Of a stretch of 64,000 bases of DNA, positions 1 to 9,865 are shown in pieces. The stretch spans positions 1 through 64,000 of the forward strand of contig CAUYUJ010004765.1 of assembly GCA_963575745.1 (NCBI GenBank), read 5' to 3'. A program made the translations under genes and the position numbers. Within the stretch, counting starts at the first letter, position 1; the number at the start of each line of letters is the position of its first letter. This DNA is from Prorocentrum cordatum. Its lineage: Eukaryota > Sar > Dinophyceae > Prorocentrales > Prorocentraceae. Under the pieces are notes generated by a model. That model was given only the letters and a program-made list of their open reading frames with translations, ran no database searches and was not told the origin of the DNA.

Positions 1-3000
1 AGTCCTGCGGTACATATTTAGGTGCGTCGTCGGGCAGCGACGAGGTGTCGTCGCCTTTTCTGCGCGGCTTGAGCCACAACGCCAGCGGGCGCGTGGCAAA
101 GCCCTGCGTTAGTTAGATATTTAAGTGCTTCGCCAAGCAGCGGCACATTCCTCGGGGCGAGCCACATCGCCAGCGGGCGCGTGGCAAAGTCCTGCGGTAC
201 ATAATTAAGTGCTTCGTTTGGCAGCGACAAGGCGGCGTCGCCTTGTCTGCGCGGCTTCAGCCACGACGCCAGCGAGCGCGTGGCAAAGTCCTGCGGCGTG
301 CGTTTCAATGCTTCGCCCGGCAGCGGCAAATTCCTCGGGGTGAGCGGCGGCGCCAGCGGGCGCGTGGCAAAGTCCTGCGGTTCATATGTAAGTGCTTCGT
401 CTGGCAGCGACAAGGTGGCGTCGCCATTTCTGCGCGGCTTGAGCCACAAAGCCAGCGGGCGCGTGACAAAGTCCCGCGGTACATATTTAAGTGCTTCGCC
501 TGGCAGCGGAAAATTCCTCGGGGCGAGCCACATCGCCAGCGGGCGCGTGGCAAAGTCCTGCGGTACATATTTAAGTGCTTCGTCTGGCAGCTACAAAGTG
601 GCGCCGGCTTCTCTGCGCGGCTTGAGCCACGACGCCAGCGGGCACGCGGGGAAGTCCTGCGGGACATATTATATAAGCGCCTCACCCCGCAGCGGCACAT
701 TTCTCGGGGAGCGCCACAACGCCAGCGGGCGCGTGGCAAAATCCTGCGGTACATATTAAAGCGCTTCGTCTGGCAGCGACAAGGTGGCGTCGCCTTTTCT
801 GCGCGGCTTAAGCGGCTTCAGCCACGACGCCAGCGGGCGCGTGGAAAAGTCCTGCGGTACATATTCAGGTGCCTCGCCGGGAAGCGGTGCATTCCTCGGG
901 GTGAGCCACGGCGCCAGCGGGCGCGCGGCAAAGTCCGGCGGTACATATCTATGCTCTTCGTCTGGCAGCGACATGGTGGCGTCGCCTTTTCTGCGCGGCT
1001 TGAGCCACAACGCCAGCGGGCGCGTGGCAAAGTCCAGCGGCACATACTAAAGTGCTTCGCCCGGCAGCGGCACATTCCTCGGGGTGCGCCACAACGCCAG
1101 CGGGCGCGTGGCAAAGTCCTGCGCATCATATTTAAGTGCTTCCGTCTGGCAGCGACAATGCGGCGTCGCCGTTTGCGCACGGCTTCAGCCACGACGCCAG
1201 CGGGCGCGTGGCAAAGTCCAGCGGTACATAGAGAGGCGCTTCGCCCGGCAGCGGCAAATTCCTCGGGGTGAGCCACAACGCCAGCGGGCGCGTGGCAAAG
1301 TCCTGCTGTACATAATTAAGTGCTTCGTCTGGCAGCGACAAGGTGGCGTCGCCTTTTCTGCGCGGCTTCAGCCACGACGCCAGCGAGCGCGTGGCAAAGT
1401 CCCGCGGTGCATATTTCAATGCTTCGCCAGGCAGCGGCAAACTCATCGGGGTGAGCCGCGGCGCCAGCGGGCGCGTGGCAAAGTCCTGCGGTTCATTTTA
1501 ATTTAAGTGCTTCGTCTGGCAGCGACAAGGTGGCGTCGCCTTTTTCTGCGCGGCTTGAGCCACGACGCCAGAGGGCGCGTGACACAGTCCCGCGGTGCAT
1601 ATTTAAGTGCTTCGCCTGGCGGCGGCAAATTCCTCCGGGCGAGCCACATCGCCAGCGGGCGCGTGGCAAAGTCCTGCGGTACATATTAAAGCACTTTGTC
1701 TGGCAGCTACAAAGTGGCGCCGCCTTCTCTGCGCGGCTTGAGTCACAGCGCCAGCGGGCGCGCGGGGAAGTCCTGCGGGACATATTCAAGCGCCTCACCC
1801 CGCAGCGGCACTTTCCTCGGGGAGCGCCACAATGCCAGCGGGCGCGTGGCAAAGTCCTGCGGTACATATTAAAGCGCTTCGTCTGGCAGCGCCAAGGTGG
1901 CGTCGCCATTTCTGCGCGGATTCAGCCACGACGCCAGAAAAAAAAAGAACAAGAAAAAAAGGAAAAACACATAAATAAACAAAAAACAAAAAAAATGAAA
2001 AAACAAAAAAATACAAAAGAGCTAAAAAAAGAAAAAAAAAGAAAACAAGAGAAAATAAAAAGCCACAAAAAAAAAAATAGAAAGCGGGCGCGTGGAAAAG
2101 TCCCGCGGTACATATTCACGTGCCTCGCCAGGAAGCGGCAAGCGGCGCGTTCCTCGGGGTGGGCCACGGCGCCAGCGGGCGCGCGGCAAAGTCCTGCGGT
2201 GCATATCTATGTTCTTCGTCTGGCAGCGACATTGTGGCGTCGCCTTTTCTGCGCGGCTTGAGCCACAACGCCAGCGGGCGCGTGGCAAAGTCCAGCGGTA
2301 CATACTAAAGTGCTTCGCCCGGCAGCGGCACATTCCTCGGGGTGCGCCACAACGCCAGCGGGCGCGTGGCAAAGTCCTGCGCATCATATTTAAGTGCTTC
2401 GTCTGGCAGCGACAATGCGGCGTCGCCGTTTGTGCACGGCTTCAGCCACGACGCCAGCGGGCGCGTGGCAAGGTCCCGCGGTACATGGAGAAGCGCTTTG
2501 CCCGGCAGCGGCACATTCCTCGGGGTGAGCCACAACGCCAGCGGGCGCGTGGAAAAGTCCTGCGATACATAATTAAGTGCTTCGTCTGGCAGCGACAAGG
2601 TGGCGTCGCCTTTTCTGCGCGGCTTCAGCCACGACGCCAGCGAGCGAGTGGCACAGCCCCGCAATACATATTTCAGTGCTTCTCACGGCAGCGGCACATT
2701 CCTCGGGGCGAACCACAACGCCAGAGGGCGCGTGGCAAGGTCCTGCGGTGCATATTTCAATGCTTCGTCTGGCAGCGACAAGGTGGCGTCGCCTTTTCTG
2801 CGTGGCTTCGCAAAACCAGCGGGCGCGTGGCAAAGTCTTGCGGTGCATATGTATGTGCTTCGCCCGGCAGCGGCAAATTCCTCGGGGTGAGCCACAACGC
2901 CAGCGGGCGCGTGCCAACGAGGCCTGCGGTTCAGATTTACGTGCTTCCTCTAGCAGCGACAAGGTGGCGGCGCTTGATCTGCGCGGCTTGGGCCACAGCG

Positions 3001-3180
3001 CCAGCGGGCGCGTGGCTAAGTCCTGCGGTGCATATTTAAGTGCTTCGCCCGGCAGCGGCACATTCCTCGGGGTGCGCCACAACGCCAGCGGGCGCGTGGC
3101 AAAGTCTCGCGGTAGTTCTCTAAGTGCTTCGTCTGGCAGCGACAAGTTGGCGTCGCCTTTTTCTTCGCGGCTTCGGCCAG
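1..3180. repeat. Satellite A: dimeric 99 + 84 bp tandem array
   Basis: About 17 copies of a 183-bp dimer fill the left edge and run off the window start. Both monomers share the stretch around CCAGCGGGCGCGTGGCAAAG and TCCTGCGGTACATATT. They differ in the middle: the 99-bp monomer has TGGCAGCGACAAGGTGGCGT and the 84-bp monomer has CGGCAGCGGCACATTCCTCG. The dimer is divisible by three and mostly stop-free, which creates long spurious reading frames on both strands. The array ends abruptly near 3180, where integrase-like sequence of a retroelement starts. Confidence 0.93.
1938..2084. repeat. A-rich insertion inside satellite A
   Basis: A 147-bp stretch, almost all A with scattered G, C and T, splits a satellite unit. 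It lies exactly between CCAG and CGGGCGCG, which are contiguous in the other units. No long target-site duplication is visible; at most one G is shared. It could be a retroposed A-rich tail, a homopolymer expansion or an assembly filler. Confidence 0.8.
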
Positions 3181-3189
3181 CAGACGTCG

Positions 3190-4249
3190 CGTGGCCCAGC
3201 AGCCACGGGGGGGGGAAGATAACGACTGGTGCGTCCATAGGTCGTGCTCGTGGTGCGGCGTCGGCGGGAGCCGCAGCACAGCGGTCGTCGTCGCCCTGAC
3301 AATCGCACGGTTTACCCCTGACGCCGAGGATCTCCACCTCGGCCCAAGCCCAACGCTGGTCTGGCGGCAATCGAGCAACCGCCGTCCCACGCTGGGCGCC
3401 TTTCGCAGTAAGCGCCAAAGCCGTACCGCTCCTGCTGGTATGCCCAGTATAGTACCCAGTAACCCAGCGTGGCTCCAGGTCGCGCTTGAGCGCGTCCTCA
3501 ACCAGCCTTTTGACGATGGTACGCTCGCCGAAGGATACTGCAACTCGCTTCCAGCGCTTGCCGCTGGTGTTTTGATAGGCTGTATTGCCGTCGTCTCCTA
3601 GCCCAGGCCCAGACCCGCTGGGCACCTGCGCCGTGTATATCGGAGCCCACAGCGCGATAGGATGACCAAATGGCAGCTTGCGATCCCACCTGGCCTGAGC
3701 AGCGACGATCAGAGTCCTGATGACGCCCTTGATCTCCTCCACAGCTTTCTCAGCTGCTCCATTCGGCCTGGAACTCGTCGACCAGGCTTTCTGGAAGAAG
3801 ATGCTCTCGGCCCTCGCACATGCTGCAAACGTCGTTCTTGAACGCTAGCATTGGGTTCTCGCCATCCGACTGGAACGCGCAACGTGTATGCCCGATGTGG
3901 TTGAAGAAGTCGATGCATACGCGCGTGCTCAACTCGCCCGTGCCTTCCGCCAGTACTGAGCTCGCCCCGTAGCATACCGCCCCACTGGGTAACGTGTCGT
4001 GCGCGACGATCAGCGTGATGGCGTGATTGTCTCCTCCTCGGCCGTCCGACCCCGAGGGGCTGAGATAGTCGTAGTAACCGCAGTGGTCGGAAGCTCACCA
4101 TCCCTAGCGTGGCGACCTCTGTGAGCTTGACCCGTGCCTTGGGCCTCGTGGCACGCACGGCACCAGGACCGAAAGTCAACATGGCCCTGAGCATCGTGCT
4201 CGTCGATCTCCGCCTGCGACGGTAGTTTCGTGTCCTCAGGGTGCCGCAC
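3190..4249 (-). pseudogene. Copia-type integrase: HHCC zinc region and DDE core fragments
   Basis: The zinc-binding region reads EHDAQGHVDFRSWCRAC (His...His, Cys-x2-Cys) at about 4200-4140. After a frameshift near 4100 the core starts with DHCGYYDY, whose Asp is the expected first catalytic residue. Later come IDFFNHIGHTRCAFQSDGEN (second Asp at about 3866) and KAVEEIKG (candidate third acidic residue near 3740), with one stop between. The C-terminal part has LEPRWVTGYYTGH and LPPDQRW, typical of the end of this integrase type. Open frame then runs artificially into satellite A. Confidence 0.8.
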
Positions 4250-4505
4250 TTTGAGTGGACGCCCGATTCGGCCCTCCTCGCTCCTCCGCTAGGGGTTCCG
4301 CGCCCCGTGCCAGCGCCCCCAGCGCTGGCGGCGCTGGCGGACTTACAGACGGGCTGGCCGGCGGCCCCCCGACCCCGAACCTGCGGCGGCAGCGGCTGCG
4401 GCACCACGCGCCGTGACTCCCTCGGCTGTGCGGAGTAATCGAGACGTGTGGGTGAACGCGAGGCCCCGCGGCTATGCCACGAGCGCCTGCTGCATCAGTC
4501 TGGCG

Positions 4506-4990
4506 AGCTGCACGCTAACCATCAACAGTATGAACGGGTAGCGCCCTGAGCGCCTCGGCCCTGGCCTTCGGCAGCTTCATGCAAGCGTTGTAGACGCCGT
4601 TCTCCTGATGCGGCTTGATGTCCTCGTCGACCTCGCCACTCCTCTGGAACCGGTTGATCACCTTCGCCCTGCCCGCCGTGGAGCCTAGATCGAGGGCCCG
4701 ACCCTTCCTGTCGCCAACGACGCTGACCTAGCCCCGCAAAAGTCGCCGCGACAAAAAGCTTATTAGCTCCAGTTCGGCGCCCTCGCAGGCGCCAGGGAAT
4801 GCCGCTCTCGGCGGTACCCTCCAGTAGGCCGCCGCCCTCATGTCGTAGCTGTGTGTCGTCGGCGGTCTGGTAGCGCACGTTGTTCGGCTCCGTATTCTGC
4901 GAACTCCAGTCGCGAGGGATGGCCGATCTCGCGCGCCCACTCTCAAAGTTAACCTTGAGCCAACCTCGACCATCTACTACTGAGCGGGGC
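4506..4990 (-). pseudogene. Copia-type aspartic protease region, active-site D replaced by E
   Basis: One frame reads VNFESGRARSAIP followed by RYQTADDTQLRHEGGG and ends near LFVAATFAG. This resembles the retropepsin region of dinoflagellate copia elements, where D-S/T-G is the catalytic triplet. Here the triplet at about 4944-4936 is E-S-G. An in-frame stop near 4738 breaks the frame. The next frame continues with GDRKGRALDLGSTAG and HQENGVYNACMKL to about 4520, the usual linker to the integrase. Stretches on either side show no other gene. Confidence 0.65.
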
Positions 4991-5171
4991 CCCGCCCGGT
5001 CGGCTGTGCTCAGCCGCGGTCGCTGTCAGGTCGACGGCTGCGCCATCAATCCCGAGCAGGTCTTGGACTAGACAGTGAAGCTCCTCCTCCTGCTCACCCT
5101 CCCCGGTGTCGAGGGCACGAGCGTGGGCGCCCCTCTTGGGCGCTGCCTTAGGCCTTAGGCTTGGCGCTTGG

Positions 5172-6324
5172 CTAGCCGCTAGCCTCGGCCTTCGCCGCCG
5201 CGACGCTCGTGGGGTTCGCGGGGTTCCAGCACTCGTGGGACTTGTAACCTGTAGCACCACAATTAAAGCCTGTGGTGTGAGCCTGAAAACCGCCGGCTAT
5301 GCCAGCAGCCCCTCGACCTCCACCATGCTTGCCTCCTGGCGGGCCGCCGGCTGCGCCAGCAGTCGCGTCCTCGCCCTTGCATTTACCTGCGCTCTTACCT
5401 TTACCCCTACCCGCCCCCTTGAAACCTCGGACCGCGGAGTTCACCACCCGCAACGCGCGCGCGCGCGAACCCGACGCCCATGGCGTTGGGGTCGCGCCGG
5501 GGCCGGGCCAGCACCGAGGCGCCCCTGAGACGCGAGCCCGCGCGAGCCTCGAGGTAGGACGCGATCTCGCGCCTGAACAGCTCGCGGGTGTCCAGGCGAG
5601 ACTGGTCGAGCAAGACGTGTTCGTCCAGTTGACATCTTGACGCTCCAAAAAAGCTGTTCGCGGTTGCCGCCGTCGCCCCTCCTGGATCCTGGATTCAACG
5701 CTTAACCGCCTCCTCTTACCCCCCAGGCCGTTCGCGAGCTCCTCGAGCTTGCAGCGAGCAGGTGAGAGAACCTGCTTGAGGGGGGCCCTCTTCAGCCCTC
5801 CTGTGGAAGGGTCGAGGCGGCGCGCCAGGCGGCGCCAGCACTCGAACCCGCTCCCCTTCCCGACGCCCTGGATGATGTCGAACGGCTCGCCGGTGCTCAA
5901 CTGCTGCAGTGCCGCGTGCCGCTGAGTCACCATCTCGTCGAAGCCCTCGATCGGGCCCCCCACGGCGCCTGCCCCTTGGCCGCTGGGCCCAAAGGCACCA
6001 CGCCAGCGCGCGGCCTGCATGGTGCCCGTGCGATCCAGGGCCCATTCGAACACCCACGACAAAAGACTCGAACTTGGCAGCCCACTCGCGGTACTTCGAC
6101 TCTGCACCGTCGAAGGCTGTAGGCTTGCCAATCCCCTTGTTGTCCACCAAGGTGGGACGTGCCGACGGCTGCGCCGTCAGCTGCGTCACCGCCTGCACCA
6201 ACGCTGGGACGGCCTGGACGCCCCCCCGCGCCTCCAGCCACAGGCGCGCACTGCCCGCAGCCAACGCCCTCACCTGCTCGGGCAGCGCCTGCAGCTGCTA
6301 AGTCAACTCAGCGTTGAAGGCCAT
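5172..6324 (-). pseudogene. Copia-type Gag with degenerate zinc knuckle
   Basis: Translation from the ATG at 6324 gives MAFNAELT, then an in-frame TAG at 6300-6298 (probably a former CAG), then continues through TAFDG and EWAAKF, a typical Gag N-terminus of dinoflagellate copia elements. A frameshift near 6050 moves the reading to the frame carrying FECWRRLARRLDPSTGG, the conserved Gag core. A CCHC-type knuckle follows at about 5270-5225 but reads GFNCGATGYKSHEC: the first Cys is Gly and the His is Tyr, so zinc binding is probably lost. The region between core and knuckle is Gly/Ala/Arg rich. Confidence 0.82.
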
Positions 6325-6694
6325 CGCGGTTCCCCTCGGCTGTGCCTGCGATCGATCCTCGTGCAGAGCTCGACGACGCGCGTGGTAGAACTTAAGCGCC
6401 TCGCCTCTGACGTGCCAGCTCCTCTGGAGCCTGACGACCCTGATGGGGTGCAAGAAGATGCGCGCCCAGAGCGCGGTCTTGGTCTCTTCGGCGGCCTACA
6501 GGACAATGTCCGAGCTGTCGTCCGTGTTCGCAACGCCGCTCCGCTACCATGAAGAAGATATGTATGATGATAGTTATAGTTCATCCGCCCCCAGCGGATC
6601 GGACAGAAACCGGCACGGAGGAGCACGATAGCCAGCGTGCACGCTTAGATTGCGCAGTGGTAGCATAGCAGAGCTAAGGAGGGATAACACGTCG
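6325..6694. other. Upstream of the retroelement Gag; no gene seen
   Basis: About 370 bp between the retroelement Gag start and the next satellite A unit. It would be the leader or LTR side of the element, but no matching LTR exists at the truncated end, so this cannot be tested. A short ATGAT-rich patch occurs near 6560-6580. No coding support. Confidence 0.5.
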
Positions 6695-6920
6695 GTTTTT
6701 CTCTGCAGCGGCACACTCCCTGGGGTGAGCCACAACGCCTGCGGGCGCGTAGCAAAGTACGGCGGTGCATATTTAAGTGCTTCGCCTGGCTTCAACATGG
6801 CGGCGTCGCCTTTTCCGCGCGGCTTGAGTCACGACGCCAGCGGGCGCGTGGAAAATCCCTGCGGTACACATATATATATATATATATAAATACATATATA
6901 TATATATATATATATATATG
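6695..6920. repeat. Satellite A remnant ending in a (TA)n microsatellite
   Basis: Roughly two diverged satellite A monomers (84- and 99-bp types) at 6695-6867 are followed by about 50 bp of TATA repeat, broken once by AAATACA. They flank the copia remnant on the side opposite the main array. Confidence 0.85.
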
Positions 6921-6944
6921 TTAAGCGCTGCGTCTGGCAGCGAC

Positions 6945-7361
6945 AAATCCCACCTGCCCTTTAGGGCGTGAGTGGTTTAGCGAGCCCCCTCTGTCCTCAA
7001 CCCCCCTTCTTCCCCTTCGGGGAAGGGTTTACCCCTCCCCCTACCCCCTCCCCCTGGGCCTGGAGAGGGCGGCCCGCGGGTCGTCAGGGGGGTCTTTTTC
7101 GACGCCTGGGAGGGCTAAAAAACGACCACCCTCACGAGGATTCTGGCCCCGACGGGGGGGCGCTCTTCTTGTAGTCCCCTCCTCTTCTGTGAAGCCAAAA
7201 TCCTTGCTTTTACGGGGGTGTTGGCCCCATTTTGGCCTCCCGAGGGGGCCGCGCTCATTTTCCTTCATATCAAACTCATTGTTTTTACAAGGGTGTTGGG
7301 CTCATTTTGTCCTTCTCAGTGGGCAGCGCTTCTTTGCGCTTCTGAGGAGGTCGCAAGGGGC
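6945..7361. repeat. Dispersed repeat (CCCACCTGCCCTTTAGGGCG family) plus an 85-bp duplication
   Basis: The head CCCACCTGCCCTTTAGGGCG followed by GTGGTTTAG, then a CCCCTCCCCCTACCCC stretch and a CCTGGA-CGG-GGG tail, recurs near 24823 and 57531; a partial copy is near 9430. At 7190-7350 two diverged tandem copies of about 83 bp (TTTTACRRGGGTGTTGG...) follow. No gene is seen. Confidence 0.7.
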
Positions 7362-7585
7362 CCCAAGATGGCCCCAAGAGGCCCCCAGGAGCCTCCCAAG
7401 GAGGCCTCCAAGAGGCCCCCAAGAGGCCCCCAAGAGGCCCCAAGAGGCCCCCAAGAGGCCCCCCAGAGGCCCCCAAGATGCCCCCAGAGGCCCCAGGAGG
7501 CCCCCAAGAGGCCCCAAGAGGCCCCCAAGAGGCCCCCAAGAGGCCCCAAGAGGCTCCAAGAGGCCCCCAAGAGGCCCCATAGGAG
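7362..7585. repeat. CCCCAAGAGGC 11-12 bp array
   Basis: About twenty units of CCAAGAGGCCCC with small length changes. It is the best-preserved plus-orientation array of a dispersed family present at more than ten places in the window. The long Pro/Arg/Gln-rich open frames here are products of the repeat. Confidence 0.9.
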
Positions 7586-7985
7586 CCCGAACGACTCACA
7601 CCAGGACGAGGGGCCCGAACGACTCATACCACGAAGAACCCGAACGACTCCCGCCAGAAGGAGGACCCCGAACGACTCCTACCAGGACGAGGCGCCCGAC
7701 CCATTCACACCACGAGGAGCCCGAACGACTCACACCACGACGCGGGCCCCGAACTACTCACACCACGAGGAGCCCGAACGAGTCACACCAGGAGGAGGGG
7801 CCCGAACGACTCACACCAGGACGAGGGGCCCGAACAACTCACACCACGAGAAGCCCGAACGACTCACACCAGGACGAAGATCCCGAACGACTCACACCAC
7901 GAAGAGCCCGAACGACTCACACCAGGAAGAAGGGCCCGAACGACTCACACCAGGACGAGAAACCCCAAACGACTCAAATCACGAG
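7586..7985. repeat. Minisatellite of about 28-30 bp (GAACGACTCACACCA)
   Basis: About thirteen units built on CCCGAACGACTCACACCACG and CCAGGACGAGGGG. It continues directly from the CCAAGAGG array and ends at a CTC-rich stretch near 7990. Non-coding. Confidence 0.85.
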
Positions 7986-8415
7986 GAGCGCTTTCTCTCC
8001 CTCCTCCTCCGCCTCGTCCTTCTCCCGCCCCCCCAACAAGGAGGATGTGCAAGGAGGCGGGAGGAAGGAGGAGCAGGGGAGATATGCGGGGCCAAACGGA
8101 CACACGCCTGCAAAAACACGACTGTCGGCATGCTTCGCATGAGTTGCTGTTGTGAGATGGGCTGGTGGGGATACGCGAAGCGTAAAGAATTCCTCTGGGC
8201 GCGGTTACGGGATGATTTTACACCCCCTCCCCCTCCTCCTCCTCCTCCTCCTCCACCTCCTCCTCCTCCTCCTCCTCCTCCTCCTCCTCCTCCTCCTCCT
8301 CCTCCTCCTCCTACTCCCCCGACTCATCTTACTCCTTCGGACGATAACGGCAGCCCCCCTCTTCGCCCCTACACGTCCCTGATCAGCTCATCCCGGCTGG
8401 GCGCCGTCTCTGGAT
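7986..8415. repeat. Intron-type element parts: (CTC)n tracts and a first copy of the 25-bp motif
   Basis: A short CTC-rich run (7990-8030) precedes a copy of the 25-bp motif at 8159-8183 (GGGCTGGTGGGG...CGCGAAGCGT). A second (CTC)n tract at 8222-8312 leads to the next motif copy at 8416. Two elements therefore sit head-to-tail or nested. On the minus strand this is the intron following the 8447-9374 exon. Confidence 0.7.
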
Positions 8416-8440
8416 GGGCTGGTGGGGATACGCGAAGCGT
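8416..8440 (-). promoter_or_regulatory. Conserved 25-bp motif at predicted donor side of gene 1 exon
   Basis: On the coding (minus) strand the motif reads ACGCTTCGCGTATCCCCACC followed by AGCCC. It starts a few bases after the last recognisable codons of the exon at 9374-8447. It offers a GT donor (CGC|GTATCC) and a GC donor (AC|GCTTCG). The same motif occurs at 8159, 16232, 26010 and 41997. Which donor is used cannot be decided from sequence. Confidence 0.6.
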
Positions 8441-8446
8441 AAAAAA

Positions 8447-8562
8447 TGTGGCCTCCTGCGCAATGTCTTTCTTCCAACTCTCGTTCGCGCGCCCGCCGCC
8501 GCTGATGAGCTTGAGCTTCTCCGTCTTCTCCTCCAAGTCCTGTGAGGCACCGTCGTAGCCGC

Positions 8563-8629
<67 letters not shown>

Positions 8630-9374
8630 CTCGTCGCCGTCGTCACCCTCGTCGTCGTCGCCGTCGCCGTCGTCATCGTCGTCGCCCTCGTCGTCGCCGT
8701 CGCCGTCGTCGTCGTCGTCGTCGTCGTCCGTCATCGTCGTCGTCTGTCGTCGTCATCGTCGACGTCGTCGTCGTCGCCGGGGCCCCGGGCGGGCTCCTTC
8801 TCCAACGCCGCGGTGGCCGCGTCGACGTCGTCCGTGTGGGGGCCCGTGCTATCATGGGGGCCGAAGGTGTCCTGGAAGGCCTGCTTGATCTTGTCGATGT
8901 GGTGGGCGCAGTGAATCTCGCCCGGCGTGTCCGAGACGCACTGCACGTCGGAGTACATGTTCTTTGCTGTCTGGATCTTCGAAAGCACGGGCGCCAGCTC
9001 CAGCGGGGCGGAACCAGTCCCAATGGTCGACAATGCGCGATGCTCCTTCATGACGCCGAAGCCCTTCTCCAGCAGCGCCTTCATGTGCGCGTGCTCCTTC
9101 GCCTCGTCGCCGCACTTCAGCGCCTTCATCCCGTCGAAGCTGTGAATGCGGCCAAGGATGTCCATGACTGTCGTCTCCAGCTCCTGCTGCATGTCCGGCT
9201 CCTTTATGATCTTCACGACCGCCTCGTAAACAAATGCACGCATGTCATGGATTTTCTGGCACGTCTCGATGTCCAAAGAGATGAACTCAGCAGCCTTGAA
9301 GGTATCCAGCATGCTCGGCAGCTCGGACGGGTTGCCCGTGTACTTCTCGGCCCACTTGCTTACGTCGGTAATCG
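8447..9374 (-). CDS. Gene 1, downstream exon: helical region plus poly-Asp tract
   Basis: Unknown function. The exon appears to start after TTTCAG at 9377-9375 (ITDVSKWAEKYTGN...) and gives a clean helix-rich stretch of about 200 residues, including FKAAEFISLDIETCQ and DILGRIHSFDG. It ends in LEKEPARGPGDDDD and a (GAC)n tract that encodes poly-Asp/Gly (8555-8750). Within this tract near 8734 the frame shifts: one frame ends in RRRR-stop, while the other continues with poly-Asp, SQDLEEKTEKLKLISGGG and WKKDIAQEATF up to the 25-bp motif. The shift could be an indel in the triplet tract, an assembly error or a tiny intron. Same strand and same protein style as the 16265-17380 exon, so I infer one gene with a 6.9-kb intron between. 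Confidence 0.6.
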
Positions 9375-9720
9375 CTGAAATCCCACGAGCCCTTCAGGGC
9401 CATGGTGGTCTAGAGAGCCTCCTCTTGCAGACAATTTCTCCCCCTTGGGGGAGGGTGTACCCCCACCCCCACCCCCATCCCCTGGACATGGGCGGGGCGC
9501 CCCACGGGTCGCTGGAGCGCCGAAGATAGCCCAGGATGGCCCCCAGAGGGCTCCAGAGAGGCCAAGATAACATCCAAGATACCGCGAGATAGTCCAACAT
9601 GGTTCCATATAGTTTTCAGACCGCCTCCAAGAGCACTCAAGGCCGCCCCAGGACGGCTCCAAGTGCCCTCCGAACCTCCCAGGGAGGCCCCCAAGAAGCC
9701 AAATTCTTTCAACAGCTTTG
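9375..9720. repeat. Dispersed repeat in gene 1 intron
   Basis: Contains a partial copy of the CCCCTACCC...CCTGGACATGG repeat (9430-9520) and diverged CCAAGATGGCCCC units. In gene 1 orientation this is the 3' end of the long intron. No other gene is seen. Confidence 0.6.
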
Positions 9721-9865
9721 TCTTTTTTTTCCCATGTGTGTTCCCAACCCTCCTGTGGTGTTGGGTCTTCGTTTTGAAGTGAGGGCGCCCCGCGTCACTC
9801 CTCCTCCTCCTCCTCCTCCTCCTCCTCCTCCCCCTCCTCCCTCCTCCCCCGCGTCGCGCTGGTGA
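9721..9865. repeat. Left boundary of the 89-bp array
   Basis: T8, then CCCATGTGTG, CCTCCTGTGGTG, TCGTTTTGAAG, GCGTCACT, a (CTC)n run and CGCGTCGCGCTGGTGACC. The same ordered block occurs inverted at 41035-41190, next to the inverted 89-bp array. The array and this boundary therefore form a defined unit. Confidence 0.8.

Larger units (their letters stand above)
3181..6324 (-). mobile_element. Decayed Ty1/copia-type retroelement, 3'-truncated
   Basis: Read on the minus strand, the order is Gag, aspartic protease, integrase, which is the copia (Pseudoviridae-like) order. Reverse transcriptase and RNase H should follow the integrase, but the sequence changes to satellite A at about 3180. No LTR pair was recognised. 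Coding is broken by stops and frameshifts throughout. Satellite A resumes at about 6695, so the element seems to have inserted into, or been captured by, that array. Family recognition rests on Gag, protease and integrase motifs described in the sub-features. Confidence 0.85.

Noticed and set aside
2573-3742. Single 389-codon minus-strand gene
   Set aside because: It is a chance fusion: codons before about 3182 are integrase, the rest is satellite A.
7225-7250. Spliced-leader-like word (CCATTTTGGCCTC)
   Set aside because: Differs from the dinoflagellate leader (ending TTTTGGCTCAAG) at the 3' end and has no donor or Sm-like site after it.
7189-8558. Pro/Arg/Gln-rich proteins of 300-450 residues over the CCAAGAGG array
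   Set aside because: Open frames are forced by the short repeat, overlap each other in different frames and run into (CTC)n poly-Pro.
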